A stretch of 64,000 nucleotides of DNA from Apostichopus japonicus (Eukaryota; Echinodermata; Holothuroidea; Aspidochirotida; Stichopodidae): assembly GCF_037975245.1 (NCBI RefSeq), contig NC_092567.1, positions 12,974,876 to 13,038,875 of the forward strand, read 5' to 3'. Below, in pieces: positions 27,901-42,800 of this stretch. Below the pieces are notes generated by a model that searched no databases, was not told the DNA's origin, and saw only the letters and a list, made by a program, of their open reading frames with translations. Made by a program: the position numbers and the translations under genes. Each line of letters opens with the position of its first letter. The first letter of the stretch is position 1.

Positions 27901-30814
27901 CGGTACCGATCAAACGAATGTGCGGTACCGATCAATCGAATGTGCGGTACCAATCGATCGAATTAGCGGTATCGATCTATCGAATGTACGGTACCAATCA
28001 ATCGAATGTGCGGTATCGATCGATGAAATGTTCGGTACCGATCAATCGAATGTGCAGTATCGATCGATCGAATGTTCGGTACCGATCAATCGAATGTTCG
28101 GTATCGATCAATCGAATGTGCGGTACCAATCAATCGAATGTGCGATACCAATCGATCGATCGAATGTGCGGTACCGATCAAACGAATGTGCGGTACCGAT
28201 CCATCGAATGTGCGGTACCAATCGATCGAACGAATGTGCGGTACCGATCAAACGAATGTGCGGTACCGATCAATCGAATGTGCGGTATCGATCAATCGAA
28301 TGTCCGGTATCGATAAATCGAATGTGCGGTACCGATCAAACGAATGTGCGGTACCGATCAATCGAATGTGCGGTACCGATCAATCGAATGTGCGGTATCG
28401 ATCAATCGAATGTCCGGTATCGATAAATCGAATGTGCGGTACCAATCAAACGAATGTGGGGTACCGATCAATCGAATGTGCGGTACCAATCGATCGAATG
28501 TGCAGTATCGATCGATCGAATGTTCGGTACCGATCAATCGAATGTTCGGTATCGATCAATCGAATGTTCGGTACCGATCAATCGAATGTGCGGTATCGAT
28601 CAATATAATATTCGGTACCGATCAATCGAATGTGCGGTATCGATCAATCGAATGTCCGGTATCGTTAAATCGAATGTCCGGTATCGATAAATCGAATGTG
28701 CGGTACCGATCAAACGAATGTGCGGTATCGATCAATCGAATGTACGGTACCAACTATCGAATGTGCGGTATCGATCGATGAAATGTTCGGTACCGATCAA
28801 TCGAATGTGCGGTACCAATCGATCGATCGAATGTGCGGTACCGATCAATCGAATGTTCTGTATCGATCAATCGAATGTGCGGTACCGATCAATCGAATGT
28901 GCGGTACCGATCAAATCGAATGTGCGGTACCAATCGATCGATCGAATGTGCGGTATCGATCAATCGAATGTGCGATACCAATCGATCGAATGTGCGGTAT
29001 CGATCAATCGAATGTACGGTACCGATCAATCGAATGTGCGGTATCGATCGATGGAATGTTCGGTACCGATCAGTCGAATGTGCGGTACCGATCAATCGAA
29101 TGTGCGGTACCGATCAATCGAATGTGCGGTATCGAATAATATAATGTTCGGTACCGATCAATCGAATGTGCGGTATCGATCAATCGAATGTCCGGTATCG
29201 TTAAATCGAATGTGCGGTACCGATCAATCGAATGTGCAGTACCGATCAATCGAATGTGCGGTACCGATCAATCGAATGTGCGGTACCAATCGATCGATAG
29301 AATGTGCGGTACCGATCAAACGAATGTGCGGTACCGATCAATCGAATGTGCGTTATCGATCAATCGAATGTCCGGCATCAATAAATCGAATGTGCGGTAC
29401 CGATCAATCGAAAGTGCGGTATCGATCAATCGAATGTGCGGTATCGATAAATCGAATGTGCGGTATCGATCAATATAATGTTCGGTACCGATCAATCGAA
29501 TGTGCGGTATCGATCAATCGAATGTCCGGTATCGATAAATCGAATGTGCAGTACCGATCAATCGAATGTGCGGTACCGATCAATCGAATGTGCGGTACCA
29601 ATCGATCGATCGAATGTGCGGTACCGATCAAACGAATGTACGGTACCGATCAATCGAATGTTCGGTACCGATCAATCGAATGTTCGGTATCGATCAATCG
29701 AATGTGCGGTACCGATCAATCGAATATGCGGTATCGATCAATCGAATGTTCGGTACCGATCAATCGAATGTTCGGTACCGATCAATCGAATGTGCGGTAT
29801 CGATCGATCGAATGTGCGGTACCGATCAATCGAATGTGCGGTATCGATCGATCGAATGTGCAGTATCGATCGAATGTTCGGTCCTGATCAATCGAATGTG
29901 CGGTACCGATCGATCGAATGTTCGGTATCGATCAATCGAATGTGCGGTACCGATCGATCGAATGTGCGGTACCGATCAAACGAATGTGCGGAACCGATCA
30001 ATCGAATGTGCGGTATCGATCGATCGAATGTGCGGTACCGATCAATCGAATGTGCGGTACCGATCAATCGAATGTGCGGTACCAATCGATCGAATGTGCG
30101 GTATCGATCAATCGAATGTACGGTACCAATCAACCGAATGTGCGGTATCGATCGATGAAATGTTCGGTACCGATCAATCGAATGTGCAGTATCGGTCGAT
30201 CAAATGTTCGGTACCGATCAATCGAATGTTCGGTATCGATCAATCGAATAGGCGGTACCGATAAATCGAATGTCCGGTACCGATCAATCGAATGTGCGGT
30301 ACCAATCGATCGATCGAATGTGCGGTACCAATCGATCGATCGAATGTGCGGTACCGATCAAACGAATGTGCGGTACCGATCAATCGAATGTGCGTAACCG
30401 ATCAATCGAATGTGCGGTACCGATCAATCGAATGTGCGGTACCGATCAATCGAATGTGCGGTACCGATCAAACGAATGTGCGGTACCGATCAATCGAATG
30501 TGCGGTACCGATCAAACGAATGTGCGGTACCGATCAATCGAATGTGCGGTACCTATCAAACGAATGTGCGTTACCGATCAATCGAATGTGCGGTACCAAT
30601 CGATCGAATGTGCAGTATCGATCGATCGAATGTTCGGTACAGATCAATCGAATGTTCGGTATCGATCAATCGAATGTTCGGTACCGATCAATCGAATGTG
30701 CGGTATCGATCAATATAATATTCGGTACCGATCAATCGAATGTGCGGTATCGATCAATCGAATGTCCGGTATCGTTAAATCGAATGTGCGGTACCGATCA
30801 ATCGAATGTGCGGT
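9990..30814. repeat. Satellite superunit, copy 1 (about 20.8 kb)
   Basis: This block is the first of two tandem versions of a superunit made of 22-bp monomers. Positions 9990-16040 match 30815-36729. The shift is 20,825 bp up to about 12.7 kb and 20,689 bp afterwards, because copy 2 lacks 136 bp (six monomers, one of them the 26-bp form). Positions 21597-29724 match 47828-53995 with two internal length differences. In between, segments from 16.5-21.3 kb recur between 36.4 and 43.3 kb at several shifts (17,798, 20,974, 21,553, 24,751 and 21,970). A smaller tandem unit of 1,731 bp is visible inside, 23300-24873 against 25031-26604, and one of 1,336 bp follows (26200 against 27536). Confidence 0.8.
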
Positions 30815-33800
30815 ATCGATCGATGAAATGTTCGGTACCGATCAATCGAATGTGCAGTATCGGTCGATCGAATGTTCGGTACCGATCAATCGAATGTTCG
30901 GTATCGATCAATCGAATAGGCGGTACCGATAAATCGAATGTCCGGTACCGATCAATCGAATGTGCGGTACCAATCGATCGATCGAATGTGCGGTACCAAT
31001 CGATCGATCGAATGTGCGGTACCGATCAAACGAATGTGCGGTACCGATCAATCGAATGTGCGTAACCGATCAATCGAATGTGCGGTACCGATCAATCGAA
31101 TGTGCGGTACCGATCAATCGAATGTGCGGTACCGATCAAACGAATGTGCGGTACCGATCAATCGAATGTGCGGTACCGATCAATCGAATGTGCGTTATCG
31201 ATCAATCGAATGTTCGGTATCGATCAATCGAATGTGCGGTATCGATAAATCGAATGTGCGGTACCGATCAAACGAATGTGCGGTACCGATCAATCGAATG
31301 TGCGGTACCAATCGATCGAATGTGCGGTATCGATCAATCGAATGTACGGTACCAATCAATCGAATGTGCGGTATCGATTGATGAAATGTGCAGTATCGAT
31401 CGATCGAATGTTCGGTATCGATCAATCGAATAGGCGGTACCGATCAATCGAATGTCCGGTATCGATAAATCGAATGTGCGGTACCGATCAATCGAATGTG
31501 CGGTACCGATCAACGAATGTGCGCTACCGATCAATCGAAAGTGCGGTATCGATCAATCGAATGTGCGGTATCGATCAGTCGAATGTGCGGTATCGATCAA
31601 TCGAATGTCCGGTATCGATAAATCGAATGTGCGGTACCAATCAAAGAATGTGCGTTACCGATCAATCGAATGTGCGGTACCAATCGATCGAATGTGCGGT
31701 ATCGATCAATCCAATGTTCGGTACCAATCAATCGAATGTGCGGTATCGATCGATGAAATGTTCGGTACCGATCAATCGAATGTGCAGTATCGATCGATCG
31801 AATGTTCGGTACCGATCAATCGAATGTTCGGTATCGATCAATCGAATGTGCGGTACCGATCAGTCGAATGTGCGGTATCGATCAATCGAATGTCCGGTAT
31901 CGATAAATCGAATGTGCGGTACCAATCAAACGAATATACGGTACCAATCAATCGAATGTGCGGTACCAATCGATCGAATTAGCGGTACCGATCAATCGAA
32001 TGTACGGTACCAATCAATCGAATGTGCGGTATCGATCAATCGAATGTACGGTACCGATCAATCGAATGTGCGGTATCGATCGATGAAATGTTCGGTACCG
32101 ATCAATCGAATGTGCAGTATCGATCGATCGAATGTTCGGTACCGATCAATCGAATGTTCGGTATCGATCAATCGAATGTGCGGTACCGATCAATCGAATG
32201 TGCGGTAACGATCAATCGAATGTGCGATACCAATCGATCGATCGAATGTGCGGTACCGATCAAACGAATGTGCGGTACCGATCCATCGAATGTGCGGTAC
32301 CAATCGATCGATCGAATGTGCGGTACCGATCAAACGAATGTGCGGTACCGATCAATCGAATGTGCGGTATCGATCAATAGAATGTGCGGTACCGATCAAT
32401 CGAATGTCCGGTATCGATCGATCGAATGTGCGGTACCGATCAAACGAATGTGCGGTACCGATCAATCGAATGTGCTGTATCGATCAATCGAACGTCCGGT
32501 ATCGATAAATCGAATGTGCGGTACCGATCAATCGAATGTGAGGTACCGATCAACGAATGTGCGCTACCAATCAATCGAAAGTGCGGTATCGATCGATCGA
32601 ATGTGCGGTATCGATCAGTCGAATGTGCGGTATCGATCAATCGAATGTCCGGTATCGATAAATCGAATGTGCGGTACCGATCAATCGAATGTCCGGTATC
32701 GATAAATCGAATGTGCGGTACCAATCAAACGAATGTGCGGTACCGATCAATCGAATGTGCGGTACCAATCGATCGAATGTTCAGTATCGATCGATCGAAT
32801 GTTCGGTACCGATCAATCGAATGTTCGGTATCGATCAATCGAATGTTCGGTACCGATCAATCGAATGTGCGGTATCGATCAATATAATATTCGGTACCGA
32901 TCAATCGAATGTGCGGTATCGATCAATCGAATGTCCGGTATCGTTAAATCGAATGTGCGATACCGATCAATCGAATGTGCGGTACCAATCAATCGAAAGT
33001 GCGGTATCAATCAACCGAATGTTCGGTATCGATCAGTCGAATGTGCGGTATCGATCAATCGAATGTCCGGTATCTTTAAATCGAATGTGCGGAACCGATC
33101 AAACGAATGTGCGGTACCGATCAATCGAATGGGCGGTATCGATCAATCGAATGTGCGGTACCGATCAATCGAATGTGCGGTACCGATCAATCGAATGTGC
33201 GGTACCAATCGATCGATCGAATGTGCGGTACCGATCAAACGAATGTGCGGTACCGATCAATCGAATGTGCGGTATCGATTAATATAATATTCGGTACCGA
33301 TCAATCGAATGTGCGGTATCGATCAATCGAATGTCCGGTATCGTTAAATCGAATGTGCGATACCGATCAATCGAATGTGCGGTACCAATCAATCGGAAGT
33401 GCGGTATCAATCAACCGAATGTTCGGTATCGATCAGTCGAATGTGCGGTATCGATCAATCGAATGTCCGGTATCTTTAAATCGAATGTGCGGAACCGATC
33501 AAACGAATGTGCGGTACCGATCAATCGAATGTGCGGTATCGATCAATAGAATGTGCGGTATCGATCAATCGAATGTCCGGTATCGATCGATCGAATGTGC
33601 GGTATGGATCAAACGAATGTGCGGTACCGATCAATCGAATGTGCTGTATCGATCAATCGAACGTCCGGTATCGATAAATCGAATGTGCGGTACCGATCAA
33701 TCGAATGTGAGGTACCGATCAACGAATGTGCGCTACCAATCAATCGAAAGTGCGGTATCGATCAATCGAAAGTGCGGTATCGATCAGTCGAATGTGCGGT

Positions 33801-36800
33801 ATCGATCAATCGAATGTCCGGTATCGATAAATCGAATGTGCGGTACCGATCAATCGAATGTACGGTACCGATCGATCGAATGTGCGGTACCGATCAAACG
33901 AATGTGCGGTACCGATCGATCGAATGTGCGGTACCGATCAAACGAATGTGCGGTACCGATCAATCGAATGTGCGGTACCGATCGATCGAATGTGCGGTAC
34001 CGATCAATCGAATGTGCGGTACCGATCAATCGAATGTGCGGTATCGATAAATCGAATGGGCGGTACCGATCAAACGAATGTGGGGTACCGATCAATTGAA
34101 TGTGCGGTACCAATCGATCGAATGTGCGGTATCGATAAATCGAATGTACGGTACCAATCGATCGAATGTGCGGTATCGATCAATCGAATGTACGGTACCA
34201 ATCAATAGAATGTGCGGTATCGATCGATGAAATGTTCGGTACCGATCAATCGAATGTGCAGTATCGATCGATCGAATGTTCGGTACCGATCAATCGAATG
34301 TTCGGTATCGATCAATCGAATAGGCGGTACCGATAAATCGAATGTGCGGTACCGATCAATCGAATGTGCGGTACCAATCGATCGATCGAATGTGCGGTAC
34401 CGATCAAACGAATGTGCGGTACCGATCAATCGAATGTGCGGTATCGATCAATCGAATGTGCGGTATCGATCAACGAATGTGCGCTACCAATCAATCGAAA
34501 GTGAGATATCGATCAATCGAATGTGCGTTATCGATCAGTCGAATGTGCGGTATCGATCAATCGAATGTGCGTTATCGATCAGTCGAATGTGCGGTATCGA
34601 TCAATCGAATGTCCGGTATCGATAAATCGAATGTGCGGTACCAATCAAACGAATGTGCGGTACCGATCAATCCAATGTGCGGTACCAATCGATCGAATTA
34701 GCGGTATCGATCAATCGAATGTACGGTACCAATCAATCGAATGTGCGGTATCGATCGATGAAATGTTCAGTACCGATCAATCGAATGTGCAGTATCGATC
34801 GATCGAATGTTCGGTACCGATCAATCGAATGTTCGGTATCGATCAATCGAATGTGCGGTACCGATCAATCGAATGTGCGGTACCGATCAATCGAATGTGC
34901 GATACCAATCGATCGATCGAATGTGCGGTACCGATCGAACGAATGTGCGGTACCGATCAATCGAATGTGCGGTATCGATCAATCGAATGTCCGGTATCGA
35001 TAAATCGAATGTGCGGTACCGATCAATCGAATGTGCGGTACCGATCAACGAATGTGCGCTACCAATCAATCGAAAGTGCGGTATCGATCAATCGAATGTG
35101 CGGTATCGATAAATCGAATGTGCGGTATCGATCAATCGAATGTCCGGAATCGATAAATCGAATGTGCGGTACCAATCGATCGAATGTGCGGTATCGATCA
35201 ATCGAATGTGCGATACCAATCGATCGAATGTGCGGTATCGATCAATCGAATGTACGGTACCGATCAATCGAATGTGCGGTATCGATCGATGGAATGTTCG
35301 GTACCGATCAATCGAATGTGCGGTATCGATCGATCGAATGTTCGGTACCGATCAATCGAATGTTCGGTATCGATCAATCGAATGTGCGGTACCGATCAAT
35401 CGAATGTGCGGTACCGATCAATCGAATGTGCGGTATCGAATAATATAATGTTCGGTACCGATCAATCGAATGTGCGGTATCGATCAATCGAATGTCCGGT
35501 ATCGTTAAATCGAATGTGCGGTACCGATCAATCGAATGTGCAGTACCGATCAATCGAATGTGCGGTACCGATCAATCGAATGTGCGGTACCAATCGATCG
35601 ATAGAATGTGCGGTACCGATCAAACGAATGTGCGGTACCGATCAATCGAATGTGCGTTATCGATCAATCGAATGTCCGGCATCAATAAATCGAATGTGCG
35701 GTACCGATCAATCGAAAGTGCGGTATCGATCAATCGAATGTGCGGTATCGATAAATCGAATGTGCGGTATCGATCAATATAATGTTCGGTACCGATCAAT
35801 CGAATGTGCGGTATCGATCAATCGAATGTCCGGTATCGATAAATCGAATGTGCAGTACCGATCAATCGAATGTGCGGTACCGATCAATCGAATGTGCGGT
35901 ACCAATCGATCGATCGAATGTGCGGTACCGATCAAACGAATGTACGGTACCGATCAATCGAATGTTCGGTACCGATCAATCGAATGTTCGGTATCGATCA
36001 ATCGAATGTGCGGTACCGATCAATCGAATGTGCGGTACCGATCAATCGAATGTGCGGTACCAATCAATCGAATGTGCAGTACCAATCGATCGATCGAATG
36101 TGTGGTACCGATCAAACGAATGTGCGGTACCGATCAATCGAATGTGCGTTATCGATCAATCGAATGTCCGGCATCAATAAATCGAATGTGCGGTACCGAT
36201 CAATCGAATGTGCGGTACCGATCAAACGAATGTGCGGTACCGATCAATCAAATGTGCGGTATCGATCGATCGAATGTGCGGTACTGATCAAACGAATGTG
36301 CGGTACCGATCAATCGAATGTGCGGTATCGATAAATCGAATGTGCGGTATCGATCAATATAATGTTCGGTACCGATCAATCGAATGTGCGGTATCGATCA
36401 ATCGAATTTCCGGTATCGATAAATCGAATGTGCAGTACCGATCAATCGAATGTGCGGTACCGATCAATCGAATGTGCGGTACCAATCGATCGATAGAATG
36501 TGCGGTACCGATCAAACGAATGTGCGGTACCGATCAATCGAATGTTCGGTACCGATCAATCGAATGTTCGGTATCGATCAATCGAATGTGCGGTACCGAT
36601 CAATCGAATGTGCGGTACCGATCAATCGAATGTGCGGTACCAATCGATCGATCGAATGTGCGGTACCGATCAAACGAATGTGCGGTACCGATCAATCGAA
36701 TGTGCGTAACCGATCAATCGAATGTGCGGTACCGATCAATCGAATGTGCGGTACCGATCAATCGAATGTGCGGTACCGATCAAACGAATGTGCGGTACCG

Positions 36801-39800
36801 ATCAATCGAATATGCGGTACCGATCAATCGAATGTGCCGTACCGATCAATCGAATGTTCGGTATCGATCAATCGAATGTGCGGTATCGATAAATCGAATG
36901 TGCGGTACCGATCAAACGAATGTGCGGTACCGATCAATCGAATGTGCGGTACCAATCGATCGAATGTGCGGTATCGATCAATCGAATGTACGGTACCAAT
37001 CAAACGAATGTGCGGTATCGATTGATGAAATGTGCAGTATCGATCGATCGAATGTTCGGTACCGATCAATCGAATGTTCGGTATCGATCAATCGAATAGG
37101 CGGTACCGATCAATCGAATGTCCGGTATCGATAAATCGAATGTGCGGTACCGATCAATCGAATGTGCGGTACCGATCAACGAATGTGCGCTACCAATCAA
37201 TCGAAAGTGCGGTATCGATCAATCGAATGTGCGGTATCGATCAGTCGATAGTGCGGTATCGATCAATCGAATGTCCGGTATCGATAAATCGAATGTGCGG
37301 TACCAATCAAACGAATGTGCGGTACCGATCAATCGAATGTGTGGTACCAATCGATCGAATGTGCGGTATCGATCAATCCAATGTACGGTACCGATCAATC
37401 GAATGTGCGGTATCGATAAATCGAATGTGCGGTATCGATCAATATAATGTTCGGTACCGATCAATCGAATGTGCGGTATCGATCAATCGAATTTCCGGTA
37501 TCGATAAATCGAATGTGCAGTACCGATCAATCGAATGTGCGGTACCGATCAATCGAATGTGCGGTACCAATCGATCGATCGAATGTGCGGTACCGATCAA
37601 ACGAATGTGCGGTACCGATCAATCGAATGTTCGGTACCGATCAATCGAATGTTCGGTATCGATCAATCGAATGTGCGGTACCGATCAATCGAATGTGCGG
37701 TACCGATCAATCGAATATGCGGTACCAATCGATCGATCGAATGTGCGGTACCGATCAAACGAATGTGCGGTACCGATCAATCGAATGTGCGTAACCGATC
37801 AATCGAATGTGCGGTACCGATCAATCGAATGTGCGGTACCGATCAATCGAATGTGCGGTACCGATCAAACGAATGTGCGGTACCGATCAATCGAATATGC
37901 GGTACCGATCAATCGAATGTGCCGTACCGATCAATCGAATGTTCGGTATCGATCAATCGAATGTGCGGTATCGATAAATCGAATGTGCGGTACCGATCAA
38001 ACGAATGTGCGGTACCGATCAATCGAATATGCGGTACCAATCGATCGAATGTGCGGTATCGATCAATCGAATGTACGGTACCAATCAATCGAATGTGCGG
38101 TATCGATTGATGAAATGTGCAGTATCGATCGATCGAATGTTCGGTACCGATCAATCGAATGTTCGGTATCGATCAATCGAATAGGCGGTACCGATCAATC
38201 GAATGTGCGGTACCGATCAACGAATGTGCGCTACCAATCAATCGAAAGTGCGGTATCGATCAATCGAATGTGCGGTATCGATCAGTCGATAGTGCGGTAT
38301 CGATCAATCGAATGTCCGGTATCGATAAATCGAATGTGCGGTACCAATCAAACGAATGTGCGGTACCGATCAATCGAATGTGCGGTACCAATCGATCGAA
38401 TGTGCGGTATCGATCAATCCAATGTACGGTACCAATCAATCGAATGTGCGGTATCGATCGATGAAATGTTCGGTACCGATCAATCGAATGTGCAGTATCG
38501 ATCGATCGAATGTTCGGTACCGATCAATCGAATGTGCGGTACCGATCAATCGAATGTGCGGTATCGATCAATATAATGTTCGGTACCGATCAATCGAATG
38601 TGCGGTATCGATCAATCGAATGTCCGGTATCGATAAATCGAATGTGCAGTACCGATCAATCGAATGTGCGGTACCGATCAATCGAATGTGCGGTACCAAT
38701 CGATCGATCGAATGTGCGGTACCGATCAAACGAATGTGCGGTACCGATCAATCGAATGTGCGTTATCGATCAATCGAATGTCCGGTATCGATCAATCGAA
38801 TGTGCAGTACCGATCAATCGAATGTGCGGTACCGATCAATCGAATGTGCGGTACCAATCGATCGATCGAATGTGCGGTACCGATCAAACGAATGTGCGGT
38901 ACCGATCAATCGAATGTGCGTTATCGATCAATCGAATGTCCGGCATCAATAAATCGAATGTGCGGTACCGATCAATCGAATGTGCGGTACCGATCAAACG
39001 AATGTGCGGTACCGATCAACCGAATGTGCGGTATCGATCGATCGAATGTGCGGTACCGATCAAACGAATGTGCGGTACCGATCAATCGAATGTGCGGTAT
39101 CGATAAATCGAATGTGCGGTATCGATCAATATAATGTTCGGTATCGATCAATCGAATGTGCGGTATCGATCAATCGAATGTCCGGTATCGATAAATCGAA
39201 TGTGCAGTACCGATCAATCGAATGTGCGGTACCGATCGATCGAATGTGCGGTACCAATCGATCGAATAGCGGTATCGATCTATCGAATGTACGGTACCAA
39301 TCAATCGAATGTGCGGTATCGATCGATGAAATGTTCGGTACCGATCAATCGAATGTGCAGTATCGATCGATCGAATGTTCGGTACCGATCAATCGAATGT
39401 TCTTTATCGATCAATCGAATGTGCGGTACCAATCAATCGAATGTGCGATACCAATCGATCGATCGAATGTGCGGTACCGATCAAACGAATGTGCGGTACC
39501 GATCCATCGAATGTGCGGTACCAATCGATCGAACGAATGTGCGGTACCGATCAAACGAATGTGCGGTACCGATCAATCGAATGTGCGGTATCGATCAATA
39601 TAATGTTCGGTACCGATAAATCGAATGTGCGGTATCGATCAATATAATGTTCGGTATCGATCAATCGAATGTGCGGTATCGATCAATCGAATGTCCGGTA
39701 TCGATAAATCGAATGTGCAGTACCGATCAATCGAATGTGCGGTACCGATCGATCGAATGTGCGGTACCAATCGATCGAATTAGCGGTATCGATCTATCGA

Positions 39801-42800
39801 ATGTACGGTACCAATCAATCGAATGTGCGGTATCGATCGATGAAATGTTCGGTACCGATCAATCGAATGTGCAGTATCGATCGATCGAATGTTCGGTACC
39901 GATCAATCGAATGTTCGGTATCGATCAATCGAATGTGCGGTACCAATCAATCGAATGTGCGATACCAATCGATCGATCGAATGTGCGGTACCGATCAAAC
40001 GAATGTGCGGTACCGATCCATCGAATGTGCGGTACCAATCGATCGAACGAATGTGCGGTACCGATCAAACGAATGTGCGGTACCGATCAATCGAATGTGC
40101 GGTATCGATCAATATAATGTTCGGTACCGATCAATCGAATGTGCGGTATCGATCAATCGAATTTCCGGTATCGATAAATCGAATGTGCAGTACCGATCAA
40201 TCGAATGTGCGGTACCGATCAATCGAATGTGCGGTACCAATCGATCGATAGAATGTGCGGTACCGATCAAACGAATGTGCGGTACCGATCAATCGAATGT
40301 TCGGTACCGATCAATCGAATGTTCGGTATCGATCAATCGAATGTGCGGTACCGATCAATCGAATGTGCGGTACCGATCAATCGAATGTGCGGTACCAATC
40401 GATCGATCGAATGTGCGGTACCGATCAAACGAATGTGCGGTACCGATCAATCGAATGTGCGTAACCGATCAATCGAATGTGCGGTACCGATCAATCGAAT
40501 GTGCGGTACCGATCAATCGAATGTGCGGTACCGATCAAACGAATGTGCGGTACCGATCAATCGAATATGCGGTACCGATCAATCGAATGTGCCGTACCGA
40601 TCAATCGAATGTTCGGTATCGATCAATCGAATGTGCGGTATCGATAAATCGAATGTGCGGTACCGATCAAACGAATGTGCGGTACCGATCAATCGAATGT
40701 GCGGTACCAATCGATCGAATGTGCGGTATCGATCAATCGAATGTACGGTACCAATCAAACGAATGTGCGGTATCGATTGATGAAATGTGCAGTATCGATC
40801 GATCGAATGTTCGGTACCGATCAATCGAATGTTCGGTATCGATCAATCGAATAGGCGGTACCGATCAATCGAATGTCCGGTATCGATAAATCGAATGTGC
40901 GGTACCGATCAATCGAATGTGCGGTACCGATCAACGAATGTGCGCTACCAATCAATCGAAAGTGCGGTATCGATCAATCGAATGTGCGGTATCGATCAGT
41001 CGATAGTGCGGTATCGATCAATCGAATGTCCGGTATCGATAAATCGAATGTGCGGTACCAATCAAACGAATGTGCGGTACCGATCAATCGAATGTGTGGT
41101 ACCAATCGATCGAATGTGCGGTATCGATCAATCCAATGTACGGTACCGATCAATCGAATGTGCGGTATCGATAAATCGAATGTGCGGTATCGATCAATAT
41201 AATGTTCGGTACCGATCAATCGAATGTGCGGTATCGATCAATCGAATTTCCGGTATCGATAAATCGAATGTGCAGTACCGATCAATCGAATGTGCGGTAC
41301 CGATCAATCGAATGTGCGGTACCAATCGATCGATCGAATGTGCGGTACCGATCAAACGAATGTGCGGTACCGATCAATCGAATGTTCGGTACCGATCAAT
41401 CGAATGTTCGGTACCGATCAATCGAATGTTCGGTATCGATCAATCGAATGTGCGGTACCGATCAATCGAATGTGCGGTACCGATCAATCGAATGTGCGGT
41501 ACCAATCGATCGATCGAATGTGCGGTACCGATCAAACGAATGTGCGGTACCGATCAATCGAATGTGCGTAACCGATCAATCGAATGTGCGGTACCGATCA
41601 ATCGAATGTGCGGTACCGATCAATCGAATGTGCGGTACCGATCAAACGAATGTGCGGTACCGATCAATCGAATATGCGGTACCGATCAATCGAATGTGCC
41701 GTACCGATCAATCGAATGTTCGGTATCGATCAATCGAATGTGCGGTATCGATAAATCGAATGTGCGGTACCGATCAAACGAATGTGCGGTACCGATCAAT
41801 CGAATATGCGGTACCAATCGATCGAATGTGCGGTATCGATCAATCGAATGTACGGTACCAATCAATCGAATGTGCGGTATCGATTGATGAAATGTGCAGT
41901 ATCGATCGATCGAATGTTCGGTACCGATCAATCGAATGTTCGGTATCGATCAATCGAATAGGCGGTACCGATCAATCGAATGTCCGGTATCGATAAATCG
42001 AATGTGCGGTACCGATCAATCGAATGTGCGGTACCGATCAACGAATGTGCGCTACCAATCAATCGAAAGTGCGGTATCGATCAATCGAATGTGCGGTATC
42101 GATCAGTCGATAGTGCGGTATCGATCAATCGAATGTCCGGTATCGATAAATCGAATGTGCGGTACCAATCAAACGAATGTGCGGTACCGATCAATCGAAT
42201 GTGCGGTACCAATCGATCGAATGTGCGGTATCGATCAATCCAATGTACGGTACCAATCAATCGAATGTGCGGTATCGATCGATGAAATGTTCGGTACCGA
42301 TCAATCGAATGTGCAGTATCGATCGATCGAATGTTCGGTACCGATCAATCGAATGTGCGGTACCGATCAATCGAATGTGCGGTATCGATCAATATAATGT
42401 TCGGTACCGATCAATCGAATGTGCGGTATCGATCAATCGAATGTCCGGTATCGATAAATCGAATGTGCAGTACCGATCAATCGAATGTGCGGTACCGATC
42501 AATCGAATGTGCGGTACCAATCGATCGATCGAATGTGCGGTACCGATCAAACGAATGTGCGGTACCGATCAATCGAATGTGCGTTATCGATCAATCGAAT
42601 GTCCGGTATCGATCAATCGAATGTGCAGTACCGATCAATCGAATGTGCGGTACCGATCAATCGAATGTGCGGTACCAATCGATCGATCGAATGTGCGGTA
42701 CCGATCAAACGAATGTGCGGTACCGATCAATCGAATGTGCGTTATCGATCAATCGAATGTCCGGCATCAATAAATCGAATGTGCGGTACCGATCAATCGA

